In this document: piece after piece, positions 16,340 to 24,600 of the stretch
How positions within the stretch are numbered: the stretch's first letter is position 1
Layout of the letters: every line of letters begins with the position of its first letter
NCBI RefSeq assembly: GCF_014648515.1
Contig: NZ_BMRG01000001.1
Coordinates: 529,669 to 564,736 of the forward strand
Source of the DNA: Saccharothrix coeruleofusca
Lineage (GTDB): Bacteria > Actinomycetota > Actinomycetes > Mycobacteriales > Pseudonocardiaceae
DNA length: 35,068 nucleotides
Reading direction: 5' to 3'
Program-made: the position numbers and the translations under genes
Notes under the pieces: generated by a model
The model's input: only the letters and a program-made list of their open reading frames with translations
What the model was told of the DNA's origin: nothing
Databases searched by the model: none

Positions 16340-17626
16340 TCAGACCTTGATCGAACGGGGGAGCATCTTGCGCATCGCGCGCTGGCACGGCTCCTCGACG
16401 CGGTGGTGCAGCAGGTGCCCCGCGACGAACGAGCCGACGATGCCCGCGATGACGAACAACCGGAATTCCCACGCGCTCGGCTCGTCCACCAAACCCCAAG
16501 AGGTGAGCAGCCTTCGCATCAGGTCGAGCAGCAGCCAGTGCACCAGGTACAGCGCGAAGGACACCTTGCCGCCCCACACCAGCACCCTGGTGCTCAGGAA
16601 CCGCGCGGTGACGTCGCGGCCGCTGACCGCCAGCGAGCCGATCAGCAGCAGGAACAGCGGCACCACCAGAACGGTCTCGGTGGCGCCCCACATCAGGTGG
16701 CCGTTGATCCGCCAGTCCACGGCGAACCGCACGCGCACGGCCGGGTCGTTGAGGTGGATGACGTAGATGGCCACCAGGATCACCGCGAGCACCACGGTCG
16801 GCCGCAGGAACCACGGCAGCCGCGCGGTCAGGCCGTGCCGCAGCACCAGCACCGCCACGATCGCGCCGCCGACGAACTCGGTCAGCACGCGCAGCGGCAC
16901 GATCCCCTCGACGATCTTGTCGCCGTCCCACATCAGGTCGCTGCCGTCCTGGAAGCCGATGCCCACCAGCACCAGCGGCAGCACCGCCAGCAGCGCCAGC
17001 GACACCAGCGCCCGGTCGGACAGCTGGGTGCGGAACTTCGCCAGCAGCACCACCAGCACGGTGAACGCGATGTAGGCCATCCACTCCGCGCTCAGCGACC
17101 AGTCGATCGGGTTCCAGTCGTGGTGGGCGGTGGTCCACGCCTGCACCAGGAACACGTGCGCCAGGAACCGGCCCGGCTGCAGCGCGTAGTGGAACCCTCC
17201 GTCGTTGGTCCAGGTGGCCAGGAACGCCAGGTAGAGGCCCCAGGCCAGCAGCATCACCATCATGACCGGCCAGATCCGGGAGATCCGCAGCCACAGGAAC
17301 GCCACGATCTTGCGCGGCCCCCAGCCCACCACCATGCGGTCCAGGTGGGTGAAGGTCAGGATGAAGCCGGAGAGCACGAAGAACAGGTCCACGCCCAGGT
17401 AGCCCACGTTCATCAGCGGGATGAGCGGGTACAGGAAGCCGAACGCCTCGATCAGCTCCGGCCGGAAGTGGAACAGCAGCACCCACAGCGCGGCCAGCGC
17501 CCGGATGCCGGTGAGCTGCTTGATGTGCGGCACGCGGGCCGCCGCCGACGGTGAGGCCGCCGCCGCTCCGTTCGGGCTCGGCTCCGCCCGCACGGGTTCG
17601 GCGACCCTGGTGTCCGCGCTCTGCAT
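16340..17626 (-). CDS. OafA-type integral membrane acyltransferase
   Basis: 428 residues, acyltransferase family 3: about ten membrane helices moving an acyl group (often acetyl) onto sugars on the outer face of the membrane. HIKQLTGIRALAALWVLLFH places the conserved catalytic His at 53, followed by GVDLFFVLSGFIL and LRISRIWPVMM (R-x-x-R). SLSAEWMAYIAFTV and VSFALYLVHW are further family marks. The ATG at 17626 follows a GGGAA-type Shine-Dalgarno. A soluble Ala/Pro-rich N-terminus (1-34) is extra. Its place among glycosyltransferases suggests O-acylation of the wall glycan. A gap of 84 bp to the following GT4 gene leaves room for an additional promoter. Confidence 0.88.
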   Translation of the reverse strand: MQSADTRVAEPVRAEPSPNGAAAASPSAAARVPHIKQLTGIRALAALWVLLFHFRPELIEAFGFLYPLIPLMNVGYLGVDLFFVLSGFILTFTHLDRMVVGWGPRKIVAFLWLRISRIWPVMMVMLLAWGLYLAFLATWTNDGGFHYALQPGRFLAHVFLVQAWTTAHHDWNPIDWSLSAEWMAYIAFTVLVVLLAKFRTQLSDRALVSLALLAVLPLVLVGIGFQDGSDLMWDGDKIVEGIVPLRVLTEFVGGAIVAVLVLRHGLTARLPWFLRPTVVLAVILVAIYVIHLNDPAVRVRFAVDWRINGHLMWGATETVLVVPLFLLLIGSLAVSGRDVTARFLSTRVLVWGGKVSFALYLVHWLLLDLMRRLLTSWGLVDEPSAWEFRLFVIAGIVGSFVAGHLLHHRVEEPCQRAMRKMLPRSIKV

Positions 17627-17658
17627 GTCCAGTTCCCGTCCTGCTCGTGCCGAACCGC

Positions 17659-18189
17659 TCACCGGCGGAACACCACCCGGCTGTAGGCGGCGTAGTTCCA
17701 CACCAGGCCGACCCCGATCGCGGCCAGCTTCGGCGCCCACGCCAGCAGCCCGGTCAGCGGCCAGCCGAGGCCGTTGGCCGCGGCGGTGGCCGCCACGATC
17801 ACCAGCGGCTGGATCACCCACAGGCCGAAGGCGGTGAAGGCGAAGAACAGCGCCCCCTGCTTGGCCGCGCCGCCGGGCGCGCCGCCGCCGAAGGTGAAGT
17901 ACTTGTTGGCCACGAAGCTGAAGCTCATGCCAGCCGTGGTCGAGGCGAAGTTGGCGACGAAGAGGTTGACCCCCAGCCCCGTCAGCGCCATGTAGCCGAC
18001 CAGGTCGATCAGCGTGTTGACGCCGCCGACCAGGCAGAACCGGATGATCTGGGCCAACCCGCCCGCGGGCACCGGGGTCGCGGGCGGCGCCGCCTCGGCG
18101 GGCGCCCCGGCCGGGGTCTCCGAGGACAGCCCAGAGGACAGCTCCGGGGACAGCTCCGGGGACACCTCGGGGGCGTCGTCCACCGCCAC
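17659..18189 (-). CDS. GtrA family membrane protein
   Basis: 176 residues with four membrane helices (about 50-170). QIIRFCLVGGVNTLIDLVGY opens the domain, and FVANKYFTF and LVWNYAAYSRVVF are the GtrA signatures. GtrA proteins are implicated in moving polyprenyl-phosphate-linked sugars to the outer leaflet; the mycobacterial Rv3789 belongs here. The N-terminal 45 residues are a low-complexity Ser/Glu/Pro tail containing SPELSPELSS, encoded by short imperfect DNA repeats at 18125-18170. GTG start at 18189, two bases after the stop of the GtrB-like gene, so the pair is coupled. Confidence 0.88.
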   Translation of the reverse strand: MAVDDAPEVSPELSPELSSGLSSETPAGAPAEAAPPATPVPAGGLAQIIRFCLVGGVNTLIDLVGYMALTGLGVNLFVANFASTTAGMSFSFVANKYFTFGGGAPGGAAKQGALFFAFTAFGLWVIQPLVIVAATAAANGLGWPLTGLLAWAPKLAAIGVGLVWNYAAYSRVVFRR

Positions 18190-18191
18190 GG

Positions 18192-19244
18192 TCAGGCGTC
18201 CTGCAGCTCGCGCGACGCGGGCGCGGGCTCGACCCGCCCCGAGCGCGCGACGATCGCCACCGCGTACAGCGGCCTGCGCTGCACCTCGACGTAGGTGCGG
18301 CCGATGTAGCTGCCCAGCACCCCCAGCATGATCAGCTGGATGCCGCCGAGCAGGAACATCGCGACGGTCACGAACGCCCAGCCGGGCACCGCGCTCTCCG
18401 GGCTGAACAGCCGCACGCCCAGCACGTAGAGCACGCCCAGGAAGCTCAGCAGGGAGATCGCGTAACCCATCCGGCTGATCAGGCGCAGCGGGGTGACCGA
18501 GAAGCCGAGCATCCCGTCCGCGGCGAACTTGAGCATCTTGCGCAGCGGGTAGCCGGTCTCCCCCGCGTGCCGCGCGTCGCGGTCGAACTGCACCGCCTCC
18601 TGGCGGAAGCCCACGTAGCTGACCAGGCCGCGCAGGAACCGGTGCTGCTCGCGGTACTTCGCCAGCTCGGCGACGACCTTGCGGTCCAGCAGCCGGAAGT
18701 CGCCGGTGTTGCGCGGGATGTCGATCGAGGACAGCTTCTCCAGCGTGCGGTAGAAGGCGTTCGCGGTGACCTTCTTGAACAGCGTGTCCTTGCGGGTGCG
18801 CCGCAAGGCGTTCGCGGTGACCTTCTTGAACAGCGTGTCCTTGCGGGTGCGCCGCTGCGCGTAGACCACGTCCACGCCCTGCTCCCAGCGCTCGATCAGC
18901 TCCAGGCTGACCCGCGGCGGGTCCTGCATGTCGGCGTCCATGATGATCACCGCGTCGGCGTCGGAGGCCGCGTCCAGGCCCGCGGTCACCGCGATCTGGT
19001 GGCCGAAGTTGCGGGACAGGCTGATCACCGTGGCGCGCTGGTCGCGCTCGCGCAGCTCCAGCAGCTTGTCCAGCGAGGCGTCCCGGCTGCCGTCGTTGAC
19101 GTAGATGAACTCCAGGTCATAACGGGCCTGGAGCGGTGTGGTCACCTCGTCGATCGTCTTGTGCAGCAGGTCGATGTTGTCCTGCTCGTTGTAGATCGGG
19201 AAGATGTAAGTGATCTTCCGCCGCGCGGTCGGAGCACCGTCCAT
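18192..19244 (-). CDS. GtrB-like polyprenyl-phosphate glycosyltransferase (GT2) with internal duplication
   Basis: 350 residues. The GT-A domain has YIFPIYNEQDNI (13-24), IYVNDGSRDASL (47-58), SLSRNFGHQIAVTAGLDAA and the metal site DADMQD (103-108). Two C-terminal membrane helices (about 255-315) follow. This is the dolichyl-phosphate-mannose-synthase/GtrB type, charging undecaprenyl phosphate with a hexose on the cytoplasmic face. Residues 131-147 and 148-164 are a tandem repeat (RRTRKDTLFKKVTANA twice), encoded by an exact 51-bp duplication. Relatives have one copy, in the linker helix before FYRTLEKLSS. The frame is kept, so a protein is made, but the extra 17 residues lie next to the active-site half and could alter activity. 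ATG at 19244 with GAGGG upstream. Confidence 0.9.
   Translation of the reverse strand: MDGAPTARRKITYIFPIYNEQDNIDLLHKTIDEVTTPLQARYDLEFIYVNDGSRDASLDKLLELRERDQRATVISLSRNFGHQIAVTAGLDAASDADAVIIMDADMQDPPRVSLELIERWEQGVDVVYAQRRTRKDTLFKKVTANALRRTRKDTLFKKVTANAFYRTLEKLSSIDIPRNTGDFRLLDRKVVAELAKYREQHRFLRGLVSYVGFRQEAVQFDRDARHAGETGYPLRKMLKFAADGMLGFSVTPLRLISRMGYAISLLSFLGVLYVLGVRLFSPESAVPGWAFVTVAMFLLGGIQLIMLGVLGSYIGRTYVEVQRRPLYAVAIVARSGRVEPAPASRELQDA
18754..18855. repeat. Exact 51-bp tandem duplication inside the GtrB-like gene
   Basis: 18754-18804 and 18805-18855 are identical base for base, with flanking bases differing on both sides. The period is 17 codons, so the reading frame is preserved. Perfect identity argues for a very recent event, or an assembly artefact. 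Confidence 0.97.
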
Positions 19245-19253
19245 TGCTTTCCC

Positions 19254-21167
19254 TCACCTGGTGTTGACGACCGAGAACACGACGCGTCCCGGGATGTTCA
19301 TGGTGATGTTCCCACTCGCCAGCTCCGTCCCGCCGAGCACGAGCGACTCGTCACCCGGTGAGGACATCAGCAGCGGCGCTTCCGCGTGCGAGAGCGGCAG
19401 GCGGTGCGGTTCGCCGTCCACGGTGATCCAGAACTCGCCCGAGCGGAACGCCAGCGACTTCAGCTTGTCCAAAGCGCCCTGCTCCGGGTACACCCGCGCG
19501 ATGACGATGCCCTTGTCCGAGGTGGGCACCGGCACCTGCTCGAAGCGGTCCGCGGTCACCTCGCCGAGCGGGGTCTCCTCGCCGCAGCGGTTCTCGGTGC
19601 GGCGCAGCAGCTGCCACCGCGGGTCGCTGTCGACCAGCTCGTAGCGGCACGCCTGGGCGAGGTTGGTGCGCGGCGAGTCCCACAGCGGGAACCGGCCGTC
19701 GAGGGTGATGCGGGTGTTCTCGCGGACGATGAACTCCGGACCGGTCGCGTCGTCGGCGACCCACTCCTCGTTCATCTCGTCCAGCAGCTCGGTGTAGGCG
19801 CCGTAGTCCAGCAGCGTGGGCAGGATGGCCGTGGTGTTCATCCCGTAGGTCCAGGCCAGCGCGTAGTCGAACGGAGCGGTGCGCACCGTGCTGTCACCGA
19901 TGCGGTCGACGAACCGCTGCGGCAGCGAGATGCGCCGCTTGAGGTCCGCGCGAGCCTCCTCGACGACCTGGTCGCGCTGGCTGCCCGAGGCGACCACGGT
20001 CAGGCCCTGGCCGAACATCTGCAGCGACTTGGCCGGGTCCACCGCGTACAGCCCGCCGCCGAAGCTGAACGCCTGCGCCAGCAGCGAGATCACCGCCGCG
20101 CACACCAGCACCGCGCTGCGCTTGAGCGCGGCCAGCACCAGGCCCACGCCCACCGCGACGGAGAAGAACTGCGCCGAGTGCGAGTCGTGCCGCACGAAAC
20201 CCTGCTTGAGCAGCAGGAACGAGCCCAGCGCCACACCCAGGTACAGCAGCCAGCGGCGGCGGCCGCCACCCGTGGTGACCAGGCCGAACACCAGCAGCAG
20301 GATCAGCGGGACGGCGATCAGGTACTCCCACGCCTTGCCCGGCTGCTCCAGGCCCATCGACTGGGCGTGGCCGCTGCCCACCGACAGCGCGCGGATGACG
20401 TACTCGACGACCTGCAGCGGCGGCTGGCCGGCGGCGATCCACAGCAGCACCAGCGCGGCGATGCCGCTGATCGCGTACTCCAGGAACGGCCGCAGCACCT
20501 TGCCGTGCTTGGCCAGCACCGCGCCCAGGATCACCGGGCCGCACATCAGGCCCACCGAGAACTTGGTCAGCAGCATCGCCGCGACCAGCACGCCCATCGC
20601 GATCGGGTAGGACCGCTGCGCCCAGCGCGGCAGCTCGTCGCGGGCGTAGAAGATCGACAGCACCACGACGAAGGCGAACGTGGTGGTGATGACCGCGGTC
20701 AGCGGCACGATGCTGGAGCTCAGCGCCATCACGCCGACCACGCCCCAGGCGGCGGGCGCGCCGAGGTGGCGGCGCAGCGCCTGGTAGATCGCCGCGGTGC
20801 AGGCCGTGGCCAGCACGAACCACAGCAGGTAGCCCACCAGGACCTCGCCCCGGTGGATCACCGAGGGGATGGCCAGGAAGTACAGCGGCCCGTAGGTGGT
20901 GGACACCCGGTCGCCGAAGCTCAGGTCGAACTGCCTGGCCAGCGCGATGAGCAGGCCGTAGTCGTAGTCGCCCTTGGGCTGGTTGGGCGCGAACGCGGGC
21001 ATGTTCCAGAACACGACGGTCAGCAGCGCGCTGAACGCCAGCACCGACCTCGACGGAGCCGCCACCGCCAGCGCCCACGCGCGCAGCCGGTCGGCCCGGC
21101 CCGCGCCGCCGCCCACCACGGGCTCGTCCACGAGCGCGGACCGGTCGATCTCAGACGAGGTTGACAC
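19254..21167 (-). CDS. Large polytopic membrane protein, possible GT-C glycosyltransferase
   Basis: 637 residues, not assignable to a named family. About ten membrane helices span 30-425, for example around SVLAFSALLTVVFW, LLWFVLATACTAAIYQAL and LIAVPLILLLVFGLV. A soluble domain of about 200 residues (430-637) ends in beta-rich sequence (GEFWITVDGEPHRLPL, NITMNIPGRVVFSVV). The first outer loop has PKGDYDYGLL, an acidic motif where GT-C enzymes carry their catalytic Asp. Position directly upstream of GtrB-like and GtrA genes is that of a GtrC-type enzyme, which transfers the lipid-linked sugar outside. The GTG at 21167 is supported by AGGAGA 7 bases upstream. First gene of the operon. Confidence 0.75.
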   Translation of the reverse strand: MSTSSEIDRSALVDEPVVGGGAGRADRLRAWALAVAAPSRSVLAFSALLTVVFWNMPAFAPNQPKGDYDYGLLIALARQFDLSFGDRVSTTYGPLYFLAIPSVIHRGEVLVGYLLWFVLATACTAAIYQALRRHLGAPAAWGVVGVMALSSSIVPLTAVITTTFAFVVVLSIFYARDELPRWAQRSYPIAMGVLVAAMLLTKFSVGLMCGPVILGAVLAKHGKVLRPFLEYAISGIAALVLLWIAAGQPPLQVVEYVIRALSVGSGHAQSMGLEQPGKAWEYLIAVPLILLLVFGLVTTGGGRRRWLLYLGVALGSFLLLKQGFVRHDSHSAQFFSVAVGVGLVLAALKRSAVLVCAAVISLLAQAFSFGGGLYAVDPAKSLQMFGQGLTVVASGSQRDQVVEEARADLKRRISLPQRFVDRIGDSTVRTAPFDYALAWTYGMNTTAILPTLLDYGAYTELLDEMNEEWVADDATGPEFIVRENTRITLDGRFPLWDSPRTNLAQACRYELVDSDPRWQLLRRTENRCGEETPLGEVTADRFEQVPVPTSDKGIVIARVYPEQGALDKLKSLAFRSGEFWITVDGEPHRLPLSHAEAPLLMSSPGDESLVLGGTELASGNITMNIPGRVVFSVVNTR

Positions 21168-21237
21168 CCAATATCTCCTAGAACACCCGCAGCTCAGGGT
21201 GGACACGGCACACCGGCACCGGTGGCGTTTCGGGCGA

Positions 21238-21243
21238 ATTGTA
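21238..21243 (-). promoter_or_regulatory. -10 box TACAAT for the wall-glycan operon
   Basis: Minus-strand TACAAT matches the strong -10 consensus and lies about 70 bases upstream of the GTG at 21167, giving a leader of roughly 60 bases that includes the AGGAGA ribosome site. No clear -35 element is seen. Confidence 0.4.
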
Positions 21244-21287
21244 GAGAGCGGCTGTGATGATCCGTTCACCCCCCTGGGTCATCCGGA

Positions 21288-22121
21288 TCAGAACCAGCGC
21301 TCCAGCACCTGCGCCACGCCGTCCTCGGCGTTGCTCCCCGTGACCTCATCCGCGGCGGCCAACGCGTCCGGGTGAGCGTTGGCCATGGCGACGCCGTGCC
21401 CCGCCCAGCGCAGCACCGGCACGTCGTTGGGCATGTCGCCGAACACGATCACCTCCTCGGGGCGCACGCCCAGCCCGCGCGCCACCTCCGCCAGGCCGCT
21501 GGCCTTCGTCACGCCCGCCGCGCTGAACTCCAGCAGGCCCTCGTTGGTGGAGTAGGTCATCGCCACGCGGTCCCGCAGCAGCTGCCCCGCGGCGGCGGCC
21601 ATCTCCTCGCTGGTCATCCGAGAGTGCCTGACCAGGAGCTTGACCGCAGGGTGACCGAGCACGTCCGCCCGACCCGCGCCCGGCGACGGCTGCGCGCCCT
21701 CCTCCCACGGGTGCACGTAGGCGTCCTCGGCGACGAAGTCGGCGACCCCGCTGGACCGCGCGGACTCCCCCACCCGCTCGGCGGCCATCGCGCAACCGGG
21801 CAGCGCCTGGTCCAGCAGCCGGGCCAGGTCCCGCAGCGTCACCGGGTCCAGCGCCCACTGCTTCTTCACCTGATCGGCGCCGATGTCGTAGATCACCGCG
21901 CCGTTCGAGCACACCGCGTAGCCGGACGCGCCGGTCGCGTCGGCCACGTCCAGCACCCAGCGCGGCGGGCGGCCGGTGGCCAGCACGAACGGGGTTCCGC
22001 TGGCCAGCACCCGACCGACCAGGTCAGCGGTGCGCGGGCTGACGCGCCCGAGCGGGTTGAGGAGCGTTCCATCGACATCCGAGGCCACCAGGGCAGGTCT
22101 CTGCACCTCTCCATGGTGCAC
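21288..22121 (-). CDS. HAD-superfamily phosphatase, Cof type
   Basis: 277 residues. HAD motif I is ASDVDGTLLNP (nucleophile and acid Asp), motif II is VLATGRPPR, the motif III Lys is in PAVKLLVRH, and motif IV is VIVFGDMPNDVPVL. The large C2 cap between motifs II and III places it in the Cof/YbiV sugar-phosphate phosphatase group. Substrate unknown. The GTG at 22121 is the furthest start with sensible sequence; a GTG at 22106 is possible and would begin right at the conserved part. It is divergent from the luciferase-like gene, 32 bp away. It converges on nothing: the upstream region of the wall-glycan operon lies beyond its stop. Confidence 0.9.
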   Translation of the reverse strand: MHHGEVQRPALVASDVDGTLLNPLGRVSPRTADLVGRVLASGTPFVLATGRPPRWVLDVADATGASGYAVCSNGAVIYDIGADQVKKQWALDPVTLRDLARLLDQALPGCAMAAERVGESARSSGVADFVAEDAYVHPWEEGAQPSPGAGRADVLGHPAVKLLVRHSRMTSEEMAAAAGQLLRDRVAMTYSTNEGLLEFSAAGVTKASGLAEVARGLGVRPEEVIVFGDMPNDVPVLRWAGHGVAMANAHPDALAAADEVTGSNAEDGVAQVLERWF

Positions 22122-22141
22122 GGGCCGCTCACGCTTTCGGA

Positions 22142-22147
22142 TACCGT
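22142..22147 (+). promoter_or_regulatory. -10 box TACCGT, leaderless-type
   Basis: TACCGT (TANNNT) lies 6 bases before the GTG at 22154, with no Shine-Dalgarno between. Confidence 0.4.
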
Positions 22148-22153
22148 CCGGTC

Positions 22154-23035
22154 GTGCGCACAGGCATCGTGATCTTGCCCGAACACCGGTGGTGGATCGC
22201 CGAACCCAAGTGGCGGGCCGCCGAGCAGTACGGGTTCCACCACGCCTGGACCTACGACCACATCGGCTGGCGGAGCCTGGTGGACGGACCGTGGTTCAGC
22301 GCGATTCCCACGCTCAGCGCGGCTGCCGGGGTCACCTCGAAGATCAGGCTGGGCACCCTGGTGGCCACGCCGAACTTCCGGCACCCGGTGCCGTTCGCGC
22401 GGGAGCTGATGGCGTTGGACGACCTGTCCGACGGCCGCCTCACCATCGGTCTCGGCGCGGGCGGTATGGGATACGACACCACCGTGATGGGTGACACCCT
22501 GCTCGCGCCCCCGGCGCGCGCGGCCCGGTTCGCCGAGTTCGTCGACGTGCTGGACCGGCTGCTCACCCAGGAGCGCACCACCTTCCACGGGCAGCACTAC
22601 GAGGTCGTCGAGGCGCGCAGCGCGCCGGGCTGCGTGCAGCGGCCCCGGCTGCCGTTCCTGGTCGCCGCGAACGGCCCCAAGGCGATGCGGGTGGCCGCCC
22701 GGTACGGCACCGGTTGGGTGACCACCGGACCGGAGACCGAGGACGTCGAGGACTGGTGGCGCGGCGTGGCGGCGATGGCGGCCCGGTTCCGGGACACCCT
22801 GGACGCCATCGGCCGCGCCAAGGAGACCGTCGACTGGTACCTCAACGCCGACTCCGCCCCGGTGTACTCGCTGACCAGCGTCGAGTGCTTCCGCGACGTC
22901 GTGGGCCGGGCGGGTGAGCTGGGGTTCACCGACCTGCTGGCGCACTGGCCCCGCGAGAGCGGCGTCTACGCGGGCAGCGAGGCCGTGCTGGAAGCCGTCG
23001 TCACCGAGGTGCTGCCGGAGCTGGTCCGCCAGTAG
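22154..23035 (+). CDS. Luciferase-like (LLM) flavin/F420-dependent oxidoreductase
   Basis: 293 residues of the bacterial luciferase-like monooxygenase TIM-barrel family. AAEQYGFHHAWTYDHIGW, IRLGTLVATPNFRHPVPFARELMALDDLSDGR (a family hallmark, split around residues 75-105), GLGAGG and the C-terminal NGPKAMRVAARYGTGWVTTG are the recognisable blocks. F420 use is likely in actinobacteria but cannot be proved from sequence. The GTG at 22154 is supported by the -10 box at 22142. The L-2-hydroxyglutarate oxidase gene starts one base after its stop, so they form an operon. Confidence 0.88.
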   Translation: MRTGIVILPEHRWWIAEPKWRAAEQYGFHHAWTYDHIGWRSLVDGPWFSAIPTLSAAAGVTSKIRLGTLVATPNFRHPVPFARELMALDDLSDGRLTIGLGAGGMGYDTTVMGDTLLAPPARAARFAEFVDVLDRLLTQERTTFHGQHYEVVEARSAPGCVQRPRLPFLVAANGPKAMRVAARYGTGWVTTGPETEDVEDWWRGVAAMAARFRDTLDAIGRAKETVDWYLNADSAPVYSLTSVECFRDVVGRAGELGFTDLLAHWPRESGVYAGSEAVLEAVVTEVLPELVRQ

Positions 23036-23036
23036 C

Positions 23037-24206
23037 GTGACCCGCGTGCGGCGCATCGTGGTGATCGGCGGCGGGATCGTCGGGCTGGCGACGGCCCGCG
23101 AGTTGGCGCGGCGCGGCGACGAGGTCGTCGTGCTGGAGAAGGAGCCGCGCTGGGCGGCCCACCAGACCGGCCACAACAGCAACGTGGTGCACGCCGGGCT
23201 GTACTACAAGCCGGGGTCGCTGAAGGCGCGGCTGTCCGTGGCCGGGAACCGGTCCATGGTCGCCTACGCCCGTGCGCAGGGCGTTCCCGTGGACGTGTGC
23301 GGCAAGCTGGTGGTCGCCACCACGTCGCGGGAGATCCCCCGGCTGCACGCGCTGGCGGCGCGCGCGGCGGAGAACGGGGTGCCCGCGCGGCTGATCACCG
23401 CCGAGGAGGCCCGCGAGCACGAGCCCGAGGTGGCGTGCGTGGCGGCGCTGCGGGTGGAGAGCACGGCGGTGGTCGACTTCCCGGCCGTGTGCGCGGCGCT
23501 GGTCCGCGAGCTCTCCGGCGCCGACCTGCGGCTGAGCACCCCCGCGCTGGCCGTCCGGGGCCGGGGCGGCAAGGTCGAGGTGGCCACCCCCGGCGGCGTG
23601 GTGCGGGCCGACGCCCTGGTCAACTGCGCTGGCCTGCACAGCGACCGGGTGGCGCGGATGGCCGGGCTGACGCCCGCCGCGCGCATCGTCCCGTTCCGCG
23701 GCGAGTACTACGAACTGCGCCGCCCCGACCTGGTGCGCGGCCTGATCTACCCGGTGCCCGACCCGACCCTGCCGTTCCTGGGCGTGCACCTGACCCGGAT
23801 GCTCGACGGCAGCGTGCACGCCGGGCCCAACGCGGTGCTGGCGCTGCGCCGCGAGGGCTACCGCTGGCGCGACTTCTCCGCCTCCGACGTGGCCGAGGTG
23901 CTGCGGTTCCCCGGCACCTGGCGGCTGGCCCGCCGGTACGCCCGCACCGGTCTGGAGGAGGTGCTGCGCAGCTTCTCCCGCGAGCGCTTCGCCGCCAGCC
24001 TGGCCCGGCTGGTGCCCGCCGTGACCTCGTCCGACCTGGTGCGCGCGGGCGCGGGCGTGCGGGCGCAGGCGATGCTGCCCGACGGCTCACTGGTCGACGA
24101 CTTCCTGATCCAGACCGCGCCGGGCCAGGTGCACGTCCTCAACGCACCCTCCCCCGCCGCCACCAGCGCCCTCGAAATCGCGCGCCACATCGCCACCCAG
24201 GTCTGA
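23037..24206 (+). CDS. lhgO: L-2-hydroxyglutarate oxidase, FAD-dependent
   Basis: 389 residues of the DAO-type FAD oxidoreductases. Rossmann motif VVIGGGIVGLATARELARRG with VVLEKE closing the ADP-binding strand. The HNSNVVHAGLYYKPGSLKA segment is the signature that separates LhgO (YgaF) from glycerol-3-phosphate dehydrogenases; VNCAGLHSDRVARMAG and VPFRGEYYEL also fit. It oxidises L-2-hydroxyglutarate to 2-oxoglutarate, a metabolite-repair step that passes electrons to the quinone pool. GTG at 23037, with an in-frame GTG at 23046 as an alternative. The two share the same conserved start of the FAD motif. Downstream are a repeat element and a minus-strand operon. Confidence 0.9.
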   Translation: MTRVRRIVVIGGGIVGLATARELARRGDEVVVLEKEPRWAAHQTGHNSNVVHAGLYYKPGSLKARLSVAGNRSMVAYARAQGVPVDVCGKLVVATTSREIPRLHALAARAAENGVPARLITAEEAREHEPEVACVAALRVESTAVVDFPAVCAALVRELSGADLRLSTPALAVRGRGGKVEVATPGGVVRADALVNCAGLHSDRVARMAGLTPAARIVPFRGEYYELRRPDLVRGLIYPVPDPTLPFLGVHLTRMLDGSVHAGPNAVLALRREGYRWRDFSASDVAEVLRFPGTWRLARRYARTGLEEVLRSFSRERFAASLARLVPAVTSSDLVRAGAGVRAQAMLPDGSLVDDFLIQTAPGQVHVLNAPSPAATSALEIARHIATQV

Positions 24207-24210
24207 CCGG

Positions 24211-24256
24211 CAAGTACCACCCGACCCCGCCGCACGGGCAATTCTCTACTACCCGA
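24211..24256 (+). repeat. Paired TACYACCCGA element, copy 2
   Basis: TACCACCCGA starts at 24215 and TACTACCCGA at 24247, 32 bp apart, beginning 4 bases after the lhgO stop. Same motif, spacing and position relative to a stop codon as at 3449-3494. Confidence 0.6.
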
Positions 24257-24286
24257 CGAGGCCGGGGAAGTGCTCGCAGGCGCCGG

Positions 24287-24577
24287 CTAGAGCCACAGCA
24301 GGTGCAATTTCACGTTCCGGTCGTCAACGGACCGCGCGAAGGTGGCCAGGGCGCTGTCCGGGTCCTGAGCACGCGCGTGGAAGTCGCCTTCCGTGGAGAA
24401 AACTTCGGCGTGGTCGTGGAAAGCCATGCCATAGGCGGCGATCCAGCCGTCATGCCGGGTGCCGTACTCGTGGGCGATGGCGAACAGCTTCGGCGCGTCG
24501 TCCTCGGCGAGCCCTCGGAGGAAGTCCGCGAATCCGGCTTCGTCTCACAGCGGCTCCAAGTCGGTCAGCTCGGTCAT
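24287..24577 (-). pseudogene. Small protein gene interrupted by an in-frame TGA
   Basis: Read from the ATG at 24577 (Shine-Dalgarno GGCGGAG just upstream), the frame gives MTELTDLEPL, then TGA (24545-24547), then 85 further residues to TAG at 24287-24289. The continuation reads as a real protein: DEAGFADFLRGLAEDD, KLFAIAHEYGTRHDGWIAAY, GMAFHDHAEVFSTEGDF, ending KLHLLWL. It resembles the small unnamed actinobacterial proteins (xxxEYGxRxDGxxAAxGMAFxDHAEV...) found beside XRE/DUF397 genes. A TGG-to-TGA change (Trp11) would explain the break. Third-position GC bias continues past the stop, which suggests a recent mutation or a sequencing error. No good internal start exists before codon 51. Confidence 0.75.
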
Positions 24578-24600
24578 GTGCTCCGCCTTTCCAGTTGGTT

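Noticed and set aside
13713-17486. A minus-strand frame open for over 1200 codons across three glycan genes
   Set aside because: Only its last 299 codons match a protein family. The rest lies in a wrong frame of the GT4 and acyltransferase genes, reading as Arg/Gly/Ala-rich shadow sequence of high-GC DNA.
14777-17554. A plus-strand frame of 925 codons antisense to the wall-glycan genes
   Set aside because: His/Gln/Arg/Gly-rich composition typical of shadow frames, no domain, no promoter or ribosome site.
24545-24547. TGA as selenocysteine codon
   Set aside because: No SECIS-like hairpin follows at the right place, and the position in a small unnamed protein fits a Trp-to-stop change better.
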